This document shows, piece by piece, positions 1 through 11,054 of a stretch of 21,348 nucleotides of DNA (its first letter is position 1; each line of letters opens with the position of its first letter). This DNA comes from Trebouxia sp. TZW2008 (taxonomy: Eukaryota; Chlorophyta; Trebouxiophyceae; Trebouxiales; Trebouxiaceae). Both the position numbers and the translations under genes were made by a program. Below the pieces are notes generated by a model. The model was not told where the DNA came from. It made no database searches and saw only the letters and a program-made list of their open reading frames with translations. The stretch lies in NCBI GenBank assembly GCA_002118135.1, contig BDIU01000105.1, positions 1-21,348 on the forward strand. The letters are read 5' to 3'.

Positions 1-2568
1 TTTTTTCGTCTCCCGAAAAAAGACGAAAAGCTTTTCTATCTTTTCGGGAGACAACTTTCCTTTTTTACAATGAGATAAAAGGTAGACTTTTTTCGTATCC
101 CTTGTAAGGGGTAGTATCCTTTAATCTCATTGTAAACCCAAATTCGTACGTTTTTTTCTCGGGTTTACAATGAGATGAGAGAAGCTTTTAAAAGATTCGG
201 TGTATAGGGGGGTATTTTTTCCGGGTACCGGATACTCTTCTATACCCCAAAAACTATTTCTCCTATACCCCTCTACCCCGTATCTTTTCGGGGTACCAGA
301 TACTTTCCTATACCTCTATACCCTTATATACCTTTAAGGTACAGGAAAAATGTTGTACCTCGGAAAAGATAATTTCCGGAAAAGGTAAAAAAACGTAACC
401 TTATACCCGGAAGAGTTTCTCGAAGGGATACGAGAAGCTTCTCCCCGTACTCCGAAGGGGTATAGGGGTAGTATCCGGTACCCCTTCGGGGTATAGGGGT
501 ATAGGGGTAGAGGGGTATAGGGGTATAGGAGTACGGAGAGAAAAGGATTCCGGGAGAAGCTTCTTCTATCCCTTCGTGCTATACTTTACCCCGTATCTTT
601 TCGGGGGGTATCCCTTACCGAAAAGTATTCCGAGAGAGGCTTCTACCGAAAAGGATTCCGGGAAAAGCTTTTCGTATCCCGTATCTTTTCGGGATACGAT
701 AAACTTGTACCCCTATACCCCTATACCCCTTCGGGGTACGGGGAGAAGCTTCTCGTATCCCTTCGAGAAGCTCTTCCGGGTACCGGATACTACCCCTCTA
801 CCCCAAAGGGATAATCCCTTTGGGGTAGAGGGGTAAGCTCTTCTCGGGGTATAGGGGTATAGGGGTAGAAAAGTAAACTCTTCTCGGGGTATAGGAATAC
901 AAGCTTCTATAATTTCATTGTAAACCCGCTTCTCGCATCCCGAAAAGAGACGGGATACGAAAAAGGTCTTCCTTTTATTTCATTGTAAAAAGGGATACCC
1001 CCGAAAAGAGACGGGGTCTAGGGGGGAAGTCTTCTCAGGGTATAGGGGTAGAGGATAGTATCCGGAAAGGGATTTCCCCCTATACCCCGAATCTTTTGCT
1101 ATCCCCCATATCTTTTCGGAATATAGGAATATAGGGGTATAGGGGTAAAAAGAGAATCTTTTCGGGGAAAGTCTTGTACCCCGGAAAAGATAATCCCCGG
1201 ACCCTTCTACCGAATCTACTTTCCCTTTCTCCCCGTATCTTTTCGGGGTAGTATCCGGAAGGTATACCCCCTTTACCCGGAAAAAAGTCTCTTGGGAGGG
1301 GTACCCCTAAGGGAGACGAAAAAAGTCTCCTGGAATACTTTTCTCCCCGTACCCCTTACCTTTTCGGGGTACAAGCTTCTCGTATCTTTTTATCTTTTCG
1401 GGAGACGAAGAGCTTTTCCCGGAATCCTTTTTATCCCGCGAAAAGATACGGGGTAGTATCCGGGAAAAGATTCGGGAGAGTATCCGGTATCCCGAAAAGC
1501 TTCGGGTTATCTTTTCGGGGTAGTATCCGGGAAAAGGTTCGGGAGAGTATCCGGGAAAAGATTCGGGAGAGTATCCGGGAAAAGATTCGGGAGAGTATCC
1601 GGGAAAAGATTCGGGAGAGTATCCTTTACCCGGAAAAACTTCGGTAAGGGATACGGTAAGGAGTAGTATCCGGAGAAAAGTCTCGAGGGGATACGAAGAG
1701 CTTCTCGAAGGGATACGAATCCTTTTCTCCCCGTACCCCGAAGGGGTATAGGGGTAGTATCCCTTTGGGGTATAGGGGTAGTATCCGGAATCCTTTACTC
1801 CCGAAGGGATACTACCCGGAAGAGCTTCTCCCCGTACCCCTATACCCCGAAGGGGTACCGGATACTACCCCGAAGGGTAAAAGCTTCTCGTATCCCTTTG
1901 TATAGGGGTAAAGTCTTTTCGGGGTACAAGCTTCGGGTTATCTTTTCGGGGTAGTATCCGGAAGGGATACGGTAAAAGCTTCGGGTTATCTTTTCGGGGT
2001 AGTATCCGGTACCCCTTCGGGGTATAGGGGTAGTATCCCTTCGGGGTAAAGTCTAGTACGAAGGGATACGAGAAGCTTCTCCTCGTACGAAGGGATACGA
2101 GAAGCTTCTCCCCGTACCCCGAAGGGGTCTAAGGGTATAGGGGTAGTATCCCTTCGGGGTAGTATCCCTTTGGGGTATAGGGGTAAAGTCTAGTAGCTGG
2201 TACCCGGAAGAGCTTCTCCCGGAAAAGCTTCTCGAAGGGATACGAAAAGCTTCTCCCCGTACCCCGAAGGGGTATAGGGGTAGTATCCCTTCGGGGTATA
2301 GGGGTATAAAGGTATAGGGGTAGTATCTTTTCGGGGTAAAGCCTTTTCAGGGTAGTCTCCCAAAAAGAGAAAAAGATACGGGGTAGTATCCGGAAAAGGA
2401 TTCCGGTAAAAGCTTCAGGTTTTCTCTTTTTTTTAAAGGGGTAGTATCCCGAAAAGATACGGGGTAGTATCCCTTAGGGGTAAAGATATTGTTTTTCCAG
2501 GGTATGGGGTACGGCCCTTTTGTACCCCAAAGTCTTTTTTTCGGATCTTTTTATCTTTTCGCACAACC
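1..2568. repeat. Repeat island I1 (left end outside window)
   Basis: No gene is supported here. The stretch is a mosaic of short palindromic words: ACCCCTTCGGGGT, GAGAAGCTTCTC, TATAGGGG runs and GGGGTAGTATCCGG. The last is mostly in this orientation from about 1440 onward. It contains a four-unit 24-bp tandem array (1523-1624), G-rich TATAGGGG-type runs (488-529) and several copies of an AT-rich CATTGTAAA element (near 64-82, 119-137, 161-176, 908-925, 979-995). It is much richer in G and C than the genes. It ends at 2560-2568 with CGCACAACC, the inverse of the motif that opens other islands. Open frames inside it are low-complexity translations of the repeats. Confidence 0.9.
1523..1624. repeat. 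24-bp tandem array, four units
   Basis: The unit GTATCCGGGAAAAGATTC plus GGGAGA repeats at 1523, 1547, 1571 and 1595, then a six-base partial copy follows. Units 2 to 4 are identical and unit 1 differs by one base (GGTTC for GATTC). Near-identical units occur inverted at 6268-6360, and a related 24-bp array lies at 18407-18526. Confidence 0.9.
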
Positions 2569-2718
2569 AAAAAAACCAAAACTAAAAACAAAATCAAAAG
2601 ATTTAAATAAAAAATACAAAAGGATTTTAACCAACTAGTAAAAAGCCTGTAGTCAACTTGTAAATATACAGAGATCAATAAAAGTACAAATAACATTTAT
2701 ACATAAAAATTAAGATAT

Positions 2719-3528
2719 ATGTTTACAACAAATGAAATGCTAAGCATAACCTCACAAAGCTCTCCCTTTTTTAAAGGTGATCTAAATATTAATTCTTTTG
2801 GAATGCAATATTCATCTTATTCTTTATTCGAGATTTCAGAAGTTTCAGTTGGACAACATTTTTATTGGCAACTTGGGAATTATCAAGTACACGGGCAAGT
2901 TTTAATTACTTCATGGGTAGTTTTTGGAATTATTGCATTACTCTCTTTATTAGCAAATCGAGATTTAAAACCAACTCCTGATGGTTTACAAAACCTAACT
3001 GAATATATTACCGAGTTTATTCGTGATTTAGCAAAAGCTCAAATAGGTGAAGAAGAGTATTATACTTGGGTTCCATTTTTAGGCACCATTTTTCTTTTCA
3101 TTTTTGTATCGAATTGGTCTGGAGCTCTTTTTCCATGGCGGCTAATTGAATTACCGAACGGAGAATTAGCTGCACCTACAAATGACATTAATACAACTGT
3201 ATCTTTAGCTTTATTAACATCTATTGCTTATTTTTATGCTGGATTAAGAAAAAAAGGTTTAGGTTACTTTAAACGATATGTGGAACCTGCTGCTTTTTTG
3301 TTACCAATTAATATTCTTGAAGATTTTACAAAACCTCTTTCTTTAAGTTTTCGACTTTTTGGTAACATTTTAGCAGATGAATTAGTTGTAGGTGTTTTAA
3401 TAACTTTAGTTCCTTTAATTGTTCCAATCCCATTGATGCTTTTAGGCTTATTTACAAGTGCTATTCAAGCTCTTGTTTTTGCTACTTTAGCAGGTGCTTA
3501 CATAGGTGAAGCCCTTGAAGGACACTAA
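2719..3528 (+). CDS. atpI: ATP synthase CFo subunit a (subunit IV)
   Basis: Encodes the membrane subunit that forms the proton half-channels against the c-ring of thylakoid ATP synthase. The 269 residues read as plastid subunit a throughout: [10 protein letters not shown] (43-52), QVLITSWVV (60-68), [14 protein letters not shown] (107-120) and [16 protein letters not shown] (207-222). Arg212 is the essential stator arginine facing the c-ring carboxylate. The protein ends [10 protein letters not shown] as in homologues. About five hydrophobic helices lie near 60-79, 117-137, 158-176, 190-205 and 222-262. Plastid homologues are usually about 240-250 residues, so the N-terminus is roughly 20 longer than normal. 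Met29 (base 2803) would give 241 residues and is a credible alternative start; neither start has a convincing ribosome site. Chloroplast subunit a is known to be N-terminally processed in plants. First gene of the atpI-H-F-A order, preceded by island I1 and followed by I2. Confidence 0.98.
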   Translation: MFTTNEMLSITSQSSPFFKGDLNINSFGMQYSSYSLFEISEVSVGQHFYWQLGNYQVHGQVLITSWVVFGIIALLSLLANRDLKPTPDGLQNLTEYITEFIRDLAKAQIGEEEYYTWVPFLGTIFLFIFVSNWSGALFPWRLIELPNGELAAPTNDINTTVSLALLTSIAYFYAGLRKKGLGYFKRYVEPAAFLLPINILEDFTKPLSLSFRLFGNILADELVVGVLITLVPLIVPIPLMLLGLFTSAIQALVFATLAGAYIGEALEGH

Positions 3529-3655
3529 TTATATTTCACATTCTATTTTTCAGAGGTTTTTGAATGTTTGGTAAGTTTTTCTTGTTTTTTAATCTTTTTT
3601 TTGTTCTTAACGTTTTACCCCCTTATTTTTGTTTTTTTTATAAACTTTGGTTTTT
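3529..3655. other. AT-rich 3' spacer of atpI
   Basis: Very T-rich sequence between the atpI stop and island I2. I see no clear terminator hairpin and no gene. Confidence 0.7.
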
Positions 3656-4645
3656 GATTTGTGCGAATACAATACCCCAAAAAACCCTTTCTCTGAAAAA
3701 TCTTTTCCTGAAATGAAAAAACAAAAAGATGCAAAGGTTTTTCCTGAAAATTATTTACCGAAAACTGTTTTTTCGAAAGCTGTTTTCCAGAAAGCTGTTT
3801 TCCCGAAAGCTGTTTCCCCGAATTCCTACCCCCCTATACCCCTATACCCCGAAGGGGTACTAGACTTTACCCCTTACCGTATCCGGTACCCCTTCGGGGT
3901 AGTATCCCTTCGGGGTACTAGACTTTACCGCGTATCTTTTCGGGGGGTAAAAAGGATTCCGGATACTACCCCGAAAAGATACTACCCCGAAGGGGTACTA
4001 GACTTTACCCCTATACCCCTATACCCCGAAGGGGTACCGGATACTACCCCTATACCCGGTACCCCTTCGGGGTAGTATCCCTTCGGGGTACGGGGAGAAA
4101 AGGATTCCGGGAGAAGCTTCTCGTATCCCTTCGTACTAGAGTTTACCCCGAAAAGATACTACCCCGAAGGGGTACTAGACTTTACCCCGAAAAAGCTTTA
4201 CCCCGTATCTTTTCGGGATAATCCCCCGAATCTTTTACCGGATACTACCCCGAAAAGATACTACCCCTATACCCCTTCGGGGAGAAGCTTTTCGGGGTAC
4301 TAGACTTTCCGAAGCTTTTACCGTAAAAAGGATTCCGGATACTACCCCGTATCTTTTACCGAAGCTGTACCCCGAAGGGATACTACCCCGAAGGGGTACC
4401 GGATACTACCCCGAAGGGGTACTAGACTTTACCCCTATACCCCGAAGGGGTACCGGATACTACCCCGAAGGGGTACCGGATACTACCCCTTACCGTATCC
4501 CTTCTGGGTACTAAACTTTACCCCGAATCTTTTACCGGATACTACCCCGAAAAGATACTACCCCGAAGGGGTATAGGGGTAGTATCCGGTAAAAGATTCG
4601 GGGGATTATCCCTTTGGGGTAAGGGGAAAGTTTTCTCGCACAACC
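3656..4645. repeat. Repeat island I2
   Basis: Island of about 1 kb between atpI and atpH. It opens with TTGTGCGAATACAATACCCC (3659-3678) and closes with CGCACAACC (4637-4645), so its two ends carry inverted copies of one motif. The interior is dominated by one orientation: CCGGATACTACCCC, GGTACTAGACTTTACCCC and CCCCGAAGGGGTACC. It is the smallest complete island and the clearest case of matching inverted ends. The open frame across 3647-4075 translates to repetitive YPEGVLDFTP-type peptide and is not a gene. Confidence 0.9.
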
Positions 4646-5265
<620 letters not shown>

Positions 5266-5378
5266 TTTAATAATTATATAACAAGCAATAAAACCTTTCT
5301 GTTTTTGTTTTTTTTTACATTTCTTTTTTTGTACTTACCTGGGGTTCAACCTCTTCCCTACTTTTATGATTCGTGCAT
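5266..5378. other. AT-rich 3' spacer of atpH
   Basis: Short T-rich spacer after the atpH stop. It ends with TTCGTGCATGGTT (5370-5382), which runs into the island I3 opening motif. No gene or clear terminator is seen. Confidence 0.6.
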
Positions 5379-6023
5379 GGTTGTGCGAATGCAATACCCC
5401 AGTACTTAGAAAAGATAATCCTTGTACCGTGTATACTGTACCCCGAAAAACCTTTTCCCATACCCCAAAACGGCTTTCCCCGAAAGGATATCCGCCTCTA
5501 CGCCGAAAAGACCCGACTTGATAAAAAAACGAAAAGATAAAAAGACGAGGGGGTTCAGGGAAGTTTTTTCCGGGGGTATCCTTTCGGGGAAAGCCATTTC
5601 CCGGAAATGGCTTTCCCGGAAAGCCCTTCCCGAGAAAGGTTTTTCGGGGTACGATACTACCCCGTATCTTTTCGGGAGACTACCTTGAATCTTTTCCCGG
5701 ATAATCCCCCGAATCTTTTCCCGGATACTACCCCGAAAAGATACTACCCCGTATCTTTTCGGGGTACCGGATACTACCCCTATACCCCTATACCCCTCCG
5801 GGGTACGGGATACCGGGTACTAGACTTTACCCCGTATCTTTTCGGGATAATCCCCCGAATCTTTTACCGGATACTATCCCTATACCCCGAAGGGGTACTA
5901 GACTTTACCCCGAAAAGATACTATCCCTATACCCCTATACGAAGGGACACGAGACTTTTCTCCCCTTCGGGGTAGTATCCGGTACCCCTTCGGGGTATAG
6001 GGGTACGGGGAAAAAAGGATTCG

Positions 6024-6145
6024 TATCCCGAAAAGATACGAGAAGCTCTTCCTATCCCGAAAAGATACGAGAAGCTCTTCCTATCCCGAAAAGAAAGTAG
6101 ACTTTTCTCGTATCCCGAAAAGATACGAGAAGCTCTTCCTATCCC
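6024..6145. repeat. 29-bp tandem array
   Basis: TATCCC recurs exactly every 29 bases at 6024, 6053, 6082, 6111 and 6140. The unit is TATCCCGAAAAGATACGAGA plus AGCTCTTCC. It combines a GTATC...GATAC hairpin with a GAGAAGCTCTTC near-palindrome. One unit carries a diverged second half (AAGTAGACTTTTCTCG). The same array recurs at 21130-21245. Confidence 0.85.
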
Positions 6146-6267
6146 TTAAAAGTATCCCTTCCGGATACTACCCCGAAAAGATAACCCGAAGCTTGTACCC
6201 CGAAGGGGTAAAGGGGTAGTAGACTTTCCGAAGCTTTTACCGTAAAAAGGAAAGGGGATAATCCCCC

Positions 6268-6360
6268 GAATCTTTTACCGGATAATCCCCCGAATCTTTT
6301 CCCGGATACTCTCCCGAATCTTTTCCCGGATACTCTCCCGAATCTTTTCTCGGATACTAC
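6268..6360. repeat. 24-bp tandem array, inverted relative to 1523-1624
   Basis: Units begin GAATCTTTTCCCGGATACTC at 6268 (variant), 6292, 6316 and 6340 (variant). They are the reverse complement of the 24-bp unit at 1523-1624, so the same family lies in opposite orientation in two islands. Confidence 0.85.
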
Positions 6361-7339
6361 CCCGTATCTTTTCGGGGGGTAAAAAGGAAAGGAGATAATC
6401 CCCCGTGTCTTTTACCGTAAAAAGGATTCCGGATACTACTCCGGATCTTTTACCGTAAAGGAAAGGGGATAATCCCCCGTATCTTTTACCGTAAAAAGGA
6501 AAGGGGATACTACCCCAAAAAGGATAAGCCGAAGCTTTTACCAAAGCTTGTACCCCTATACCCCGAAGGGGTACTAGACTTTACCCCTATACCCCGAAGG
6601 GGTACCGGATACTACCCCTTACCGTATCCCTTCTGGGTACTAGACTTTACCCGTATACCAAGGGATACGAAGAGCTTCTCCCGGAAGGGATTCTCCCCGT
6701 ACCCCGAAGGGGTATAGGGGTAGTATCTTTTCGGGGTATAGGGATACGGGGAGAAGCTTCTCGTATCCCTTCGAGAAGCTCTTCGTATCCCTTCGAGACT
6801 TTTCTCCGGATACTACCCCGAAAAGATACTACCCCGAAGGGGTACTAGACTTCCCGAAGCTTTTACCGTAAAGGATTCCGGATACTACCCCTATACCCCT
6901 TCGGGGTATAGGGGTACGGGGAGAAAAGGATTCGTATCCCTTCGAGAAGCTCTTCGTATCCCTTCGTACTAGACTTTACCCCGAAGCTTTTCGGGGTAGT
7001 ATCCGGAAGGGATACTCCTAAGGGATACGAGAAAAGTCTCGTATCTTTTCGGGATACGAAGAGCTTCTCCCTATACCCCGAACCTTTTACCGGACACCCC
7101 CTTTACCCTTTCGGGGTACAAGCTTCGGGTTATCTTTTCGGGGTAGTACCCGGTAAAAGATTCGGGGTAAGGTCTAGTACCCCGAAGGGATACGGTAAAA
7201 GGTAGAGGGGTAAAGTCTAGTACCCCTTCGGGGTATAGGGGTAGTATCCGGGAAAAGATTCGGGGTAAAGTCTAGTACGAAGGGATACGAGGAGCTTCTC
7301 GTATCTTTTCGAGATACGAGAAAAGTCTACTTTCTTTTC

Positions 7340-7426
7340 GGGATACGAAGAGCTTCTCGTATCTTTTCGGGATACGAAGAGCTTCTCGTATCTTTTCGGG
7401 ATACGAAGAGCTTCTCGTATCCCTTC
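7340..7426. repeat. 29-bp tandem array, three units
   Basis: GGGATACGAAGAGCTTCTCG plus TATCTTTTC repeats at 7340, 7369 and 7398. It is the reverse-strand relative of the 6024 and 21130 arrays, and the same period returns at 19084. Confidence 0.85.
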
Positions 7427-8032
7427 GTATAGGGGTAGTATCTTTTCGGAATAAAGTCTAGTACGAAGGGATACGAAGAGCTTCTCCCCGTACCCCGAAA
7501 AGATACTATTCCTATACCCCTATACCCCTTCGGGGTACGGGGAGAATCCCTTCCGGGAGAAGCTCTTCCGGGTACCGGATACTACCCCTATACCCCGAAA
7601 AGATACTACCCCTATACCCTTTCGGGGTACGGGGAGAATCCCTTCCGGGAGAAGCTTCTCGTATCCCTTCGAGAAGCTTTTCCGGGAGAAGCTTCTCGTA
7701 TCCCTTCGTATAGGGGTAGTATCTTTTCGGGGTAAAGTCTTTTCGGGGTAAAGTCTAGTACCCCTTCGGGGTAGTATCCGGTACCCCTTCGGGGTATAGG
7801 GGTAGTATCCGGAGAAAAGTCTCCCCTATACCCCGAATCTTTTACCGGATACGGTAAGGGGTAGTATCTTTTCGGGGTAAAGTCTAGTACGAAGGGATAC
7901 GAAGAGCTTCTCCCGGTACGAAGAGATACGAAGAGCTTCTCGAAGGGATACGAAGAGCTTCTCCCGGAAAAGCTTCTCGAAGGGATACGAGAAGCTTCTC
8001 CCGGAAGGGATTCTCCCCGTACCCCGAAGGGG

Positions 8033-8104
8033 TATAGGGGTATAGGGGTATAGGGGTATAGGGGTATAGGGGTATAGGGGTATAGGGATATAGGGGTATA
8101 GGGG
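8033..8104. repeat. TATAGGGG octamer run, nine units
   Basis: Nine contiguous octamers, all TATAGGGG except the one at 8081-8088 (TATAGGGA). The GGGG runs with four-base loops fit a G-quadruplex pattern on the + strand. Shorter runs occur at 488-529 and 10698-10741, and C-rich mirror runs at 13274-13302. Confidence 0.9.
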
Positions 8105-8199
8105 TAGTATATCTTCGGGGTAGTATCCGGAAAGGGATTACTCCCCTTTTTCGGGTGTAGTCTTTTCGGGGGTATAGGGGATAATCTTTTCGTACCCTT

Positions 8200-8540
8200 T
8201 AATCTTATTGTAAAAACACGTACGTCTTTTTATCTTTTCCGTATCTTTTCAAAAAACCCTTTCGGAGAAAGTGTTGTACCCCGAAAAGATTCTTCCGGGA
8301 AGGGATTACCCCCCGAAAAGGCTACACCCGAAAAAAGGATACTACCCCTTTTTCGGGTGTAACCTTTTCGGGGTAAGGAGAACCAATAGTTTTCGTATCC
8401 TTTAACCTCATTGTAAAACAAGATACGAAAGGGATTCGTACGTTTTTTTATCGGCTTCACAATGAGATTAGAGAGCCTTCTACCAATAATTTTCGTATCC
8501 TTTAATCTCATTGTAAAAATACGTACGTTTTTTTATCTTT
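8200..8540. repeat. Three copies of an AT-rich CATTGTAAA / CGTACG element
   Basis: Copies near 8206, 8402 and 8502 share CCTTTAATCTCATTGTAAA, usually followed within about 30 bases by CGTACGTTTTTTTATC. One copy (8453-8467) is in inverted form (TTCACAATGAGAT). The same element occurs in island I1. It is compositionally unlike the GC-rich repeats around it and forms a second dispersed family. Confidence 0.75.
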
Positions 8541-8818
8541 TCCGTCTCTTTTCGGGAAATCTTTTCGGAGAAAGTCTTGTACCCCGTATCCCTTTTAGAC
8601 CCGAAAAAGGGGAGAATCTTCTTGGGGAAGCCTTTCCCGGGATTATCTTTTACCAAAAGAATCTTTTTAGGTCTTGTCTTTTCCGGGAGAATCTTTTCAT
8701 CTTTTTGTCTTTTCCGGGATAATCTTTTCATAGAAAGGTTTTTCGGAGGAAAGCTTTTTCGGGGTAAACACGAGACAAAGGGAGTATCCCTTCTGCGCGT
8801 ATCGTGCAAAGCTAAGCT

Positions 8819-8860
8819 AAAAAATACTGCAGCAGAAAAAATAGGCTGCGTGTATTTTTT
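8819..8860. other. Long stem-loop inside island I3
   Basis: AAAAAATAC (8819-8827) pairs with GTATTTTTT (8852-8860). Inside it GCAGC (8829-8833) pairs with GCTGC (8845-8849), leaving an A-rich loop of 11. In RNA it would be a strong hairpin ending in a U run. It lies in a short non-repeat patch. Its role is unknown; a terminator-like function is possible. Confidence 0.6.
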
Positions 8861-8904
8861 TCGTTAAAAGAAAAAGACACGCGGAATCCTTTACTCCCTT
8901 GTAT

Positions 8905-9013
8905 CCCTATACCCCTATACCCCGGAGGGGTACCGGATACTACCCCTATACCCCTATACCCCGGAGGGGTACCGGATACTACCCCTATACCCCTATACCC
9001 CGGAGGGGTACCG
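8905..9013. repeat. 39-bp tandem array, three units
   Basis: CCCTATACCCCTATACCCCG followed by GAGGGGTACCGGATACTAC repeats with period 39; the CGGAGGGG core starts at 8923, 8962 and 9001. The third unit departs from the others after 9013 into GAGAAGCTTCTC. Confidence 0.85.
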
Positions 9014-9131
9014 GGAGAAGCTTCTCGTATCCCTTCGAGAAGCTTTTCGTATCCCTTCGAGAAGCTCTTCCGGGCACCGGGAGAAGCTTCTCGTATCCCT
9101 TCGTACCGGATACTACCCCTTGTATTTATTG

Positions 9132-9185
9132 TATCCCTTCTATCCCTTCTACCCCTTCTATACCTTCTACCCCTTCTATCCCTTC
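9132..9185. repeat. 9-bp minisatellite, six units
   Basis: TATCCCTTC and variants (TACCCCTTC, TATACCTTC) repeat at 9132, 9141, 9150, 9159, 9168 and 9177, at the right edge of island I3. Confidence 0.85.
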
Positions 9186-9293
9186 TCGTGCGAAACAATC
9201 CCTCCCTTTTTTCGAAGAAAGGGGTAAAAAGATATTGTTTATGAAAAAGAGAAAGGTAAAAGAAATAAGCGTTTTAAAAAATTAGAATGAAGC

Positions 9294-9299
9294 AAGGAA
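9294..9299 (+). promoter_or_regulatory. Ribosome binding site deciding the atpF start
   Basis: AAGGAA lies eight bases before the ATG at 9308. It lies downstream of the ATG at 9287, so it can serve only the internal start. This supports 9308 as the real initiation codon. Confidence 0.6.
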
Positions 9300-9307
9300 T
9301 TTTGACG

Positions 9308-9871
9308 ATGAATTTAATACTTTTAATAAACATCTCAGATCAAGGAAAGAACCTTTCAATCTTACCTTTTGGAACAGAGTTTGGTTTTAATGGTAATATT
9401 TTAGAAACAAACATAATTAATTTAGCAGTAGTTATTGGAATTGTTGTTTCTTTCGGGGGAGATGCTTTACGCTCTTTGTTGAAAAATCGTAAAGAAACTG
9501 TCTTTTCGAGTCTTCAAGAAGCTGATTCTAGAGCCGAAGAAGCTAAAGACAACTTGTCCAAAGCAAAACATCAACTCTCGCTTTTTCAAAAAAAAGCAAC
9601 AGAAATTCGGCAACAAGCAAGTGCTACAGCAGAACAAGAAAAAAAGCAAGCTATTCAGCAGACTCAAGAAGACGCTCAACGTTTAGAACAAGTTAAACAA
9701 GAAACTCTTCAAATGCAACAACAAAAAACAATTAGTCAAATCTCGCAACAAGTTGTGTTATTTGCATTAGATCAAGTTCGCGATAAATTAAAAAACAGAT
9801 TAGACGCTTCATTCCATTTAGCTGTAAACGAGTTTTATGTTGCACTTTTTACAAATTACAGCCCTCAATAA
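9308..9871 (+). CDS. atpF: ATP synthase CFo subunit b (subunit I)
   Basis: Encodes the peripheral-stalk subunit that anchors CF1 to the thylakoid membrane. With the chosen start it has 187 residues. GTEFGFNGNILETNIINLAVVIGIVVSFGGDALRSLL-type sequence near 22-60 contains the single membrane helix (about 36-52). It is followed by LKNRKETVFSSLQEAD and a long Gln/Lys/Glu-rich helical region (about 60-160) expected to form the right-handed coiled coil of the stalk. ATG 9308 is preferred over the upstream in-frame ATG at 9287 (194 residues) because AAGGAA sits eight bases before it and family N-termini are short. No intron interrupts it, unlike the land-plant gene. It stands alone between islands I3 and I4. 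Confidence 0.97.
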   Translation: MNLILLINISDQGKNLSILPFGTEFGFNGNILETNIINLAVVIGIVVSFGGDALRSLLKNRKETVFSSLQEADSRAEEAKDNLSKAKHQLSLFQKKATEIRQQASATAEQEKKQAIQQTQEDAQRLEQVKQETLQMQQQKTISQISQQVVLFALDQVRDKLKNRLDASFHLAVNEFYVALFTNYSPQ

Positions 9872-9932
9872 TTATTAATATCTTCAAGCTTTCTTGTTAA
9901 AAAGGTTTTGACAGTTTTGTTTTTTGTTTTAT
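9872..9932. other. Short AT-rich 3' spacer of atpF
   Basis: About 60 bases of T-rich spacer before the island I4 opening motif. No terminator hairpin is seen. Confidence 0.6.
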
Positions 9933-10064
9933 GGTTGTGCGAATGCAGAGCCCCAGAAAAGATAAAAAGAGTACCCAGAAAATATAAAAAGAGTACCCAG
10001 AAAAGATAATCTTGGGGAATATAAAAAGATAATCCTTGTACCACAGAAAAGATAACCCCTGTTC

Positions 10065-10249
10065 GGCCCCTTTGTAAACCAAAGGGAAAGTCTGGTACCC
10101 TGAAAAGATTCTCCCCCTATTTTTCTGAAAAGATTCCCCCCCTATTTCCCTGAAAAGGCTTTCCCTATACCCCGTATCTTTTCAGGGTATAGAGGTAAAA
10201 GTATTATCTTTTCGGGATATGGTCCCTTTGTACCTCAAAGGGAAAGTCT
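10065..10249. repeat. Two copies of a CCCTTTG/CAAAGGG hairpin element
   Basis: GGCCCCTTTGTAAACCAAAG (10065) and GGTCCCTTTGTACCTCAAAG (10221), each continuing GGAAAGTC, can fold as CCCTTTG against CAAAGGG. Diverged copies occur at 2513-2534 and 20043-20067, close to the right ends of islands I1 and I6. Confidence 0.7.
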
Positions 10250-10697
10250 TTTTGGGGTATGGTGCAGTATCTGATACCCCGAAAACAAAAAAAGACTTAC
10301 CCTTTTGAAGTACAGAGGGGCCGTAAAGACTTTCCCCGAAAAACCTTTACCCTTACCCCCTATTTTTTCGGGATACTCCCTTATACCCTTATACCCCGGA
10401 AAAACTTTCCCCTATACCCCGTATCTTTTCGGGATACTACCCCGAATCTTTTCCCGGATACTACCCCGAAAAGATACTACCCCGAAGGGGTACTAGACTT
10501 TACCCCTATACCCCGAAAAGATACTACCCCTTCCGAGTACTAGACTTTACCCCAAAAAGACTTTACCCCTATACGAAGAGATACGAGAAAAGTCTCGAAG
10601 GGATACGAAAAGCTTCTCGAAGGGATACGAGAAAAGTCTCGAAGGGATACGAAAAGCTTCTCGAAGGGATACGAGAAAAGTCTCCCGGTACCCCTCC

Positions 10698-10741
10698 GGG
10701 GTATAGGGGTATAGGGGTATAGGGGTATAGGGGTATAGGGG
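10698..10741. repeat. TATAGGGG run
   Basis: Five GGGGTATA units plus a final GGGGTAG. It is a G-quadruplex-type sequence on the + strand, like 8033-8104. Confidence 0.85.
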
Positions 10742-10955
10742 TAGTATCCGGTACCCCTTCGGGGTATAGGGGTAAAGTCTAGTACCCCTTCGGGGTATAG
10801 GGGCAAAGGGATAATCTTTTCAGAGAAAAGGGGTGGAGAACCTTTTCAGGGGAATAGGGGGGCTTTTTCAAGGAGAGGTTTTTCGGGGTATGGGATAAAA
10901 GTAAGGGGTAAATAGCTTTTGGGGAAAGCTATTCCATTTCAAGGAAAGCTTTTTT

Positions 10956-11054
10956 TGGGGTACTGAAGTATTGGGGTATTGAAGTACTGGGGTATTAAGA
11001 GGTTGGGGTACTGGGGTACTGGGAGATTGGGGTACTAAGGTGCTGGAGTACCGG
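10956..11054. repeat. Degenerate 9-bp minisatellite
   Basis: Variants of GGGGTACTG and GGGGTATTGAAG repeat with an approximately nine-base rhythm. The minus-strand reading is a low-complexity Pro/Ser/Thr/Gln peptide; I do not regard it as a gene. Confidence 0.75.

Larger units (their letters stand above)
5379..9195. repeat. Repeat island I3
   Basis: Island of 3.8 kb between atpH and atpF. It opens with GGTTGTGCGAATGCA followed by ATACCCC (5379-5400) and fades out near CGTGCGAAACAA (9187). Up to about 6990 the main words read CCGGATACTACCCC; after that most read GGGGTAGTATCCGG, with local exceptions. It contains 24-, 29- and 39-bp tandem arrays, the longest TATAGGGG run (8033-8104), three CATTGTAAA/CGTACG elements (8200-8540), a hairpin at 8819-8860 and a 9-bp minisatellite at 9132-9185. 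No gene is supported; the many small open frames on both strands are repeat translations. Confidence 0.9.

Noticed and set aside
2433..2696. Minus-strand 87-codon frame with hydrophobic N-terminus
   Set aside because: The hydrophobic stretch is AT-rich spacer read backward, and the second half is island repeat.
5340..5365. GGGGTTCAACCTC as a tRNA T arm
   Set aside because: No acceptor, anticodon or D arm can be placed around it.
5379..5400. GTGCG at island starts as a group II intron 5' end
   Set aside because: Group II introns begin GTGYG, but no domain V or other intron structure is visible before the next gene, and the islands do not interrupt genes.
6024..6145. CRISPR array, because of the regular 29-base spacing
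   Set aside because: The units are contiguous with no unique spacers between them, and there are no cas genes.
8033..8104. TATAGGGG run as a true chromosome telomere
   Set aside because: It is internal, short and flanked on both sides by island sequence that continues to the next gene.
8812..9285. Overlapping open frames on both strands, with repetitive PYTPIPRRGTG or GTPPGYRGIGVVS peptide
   Set aside because: Both arise from the 39-bp array. A 39-base period is divisible by three, so it stays open without coding selection.
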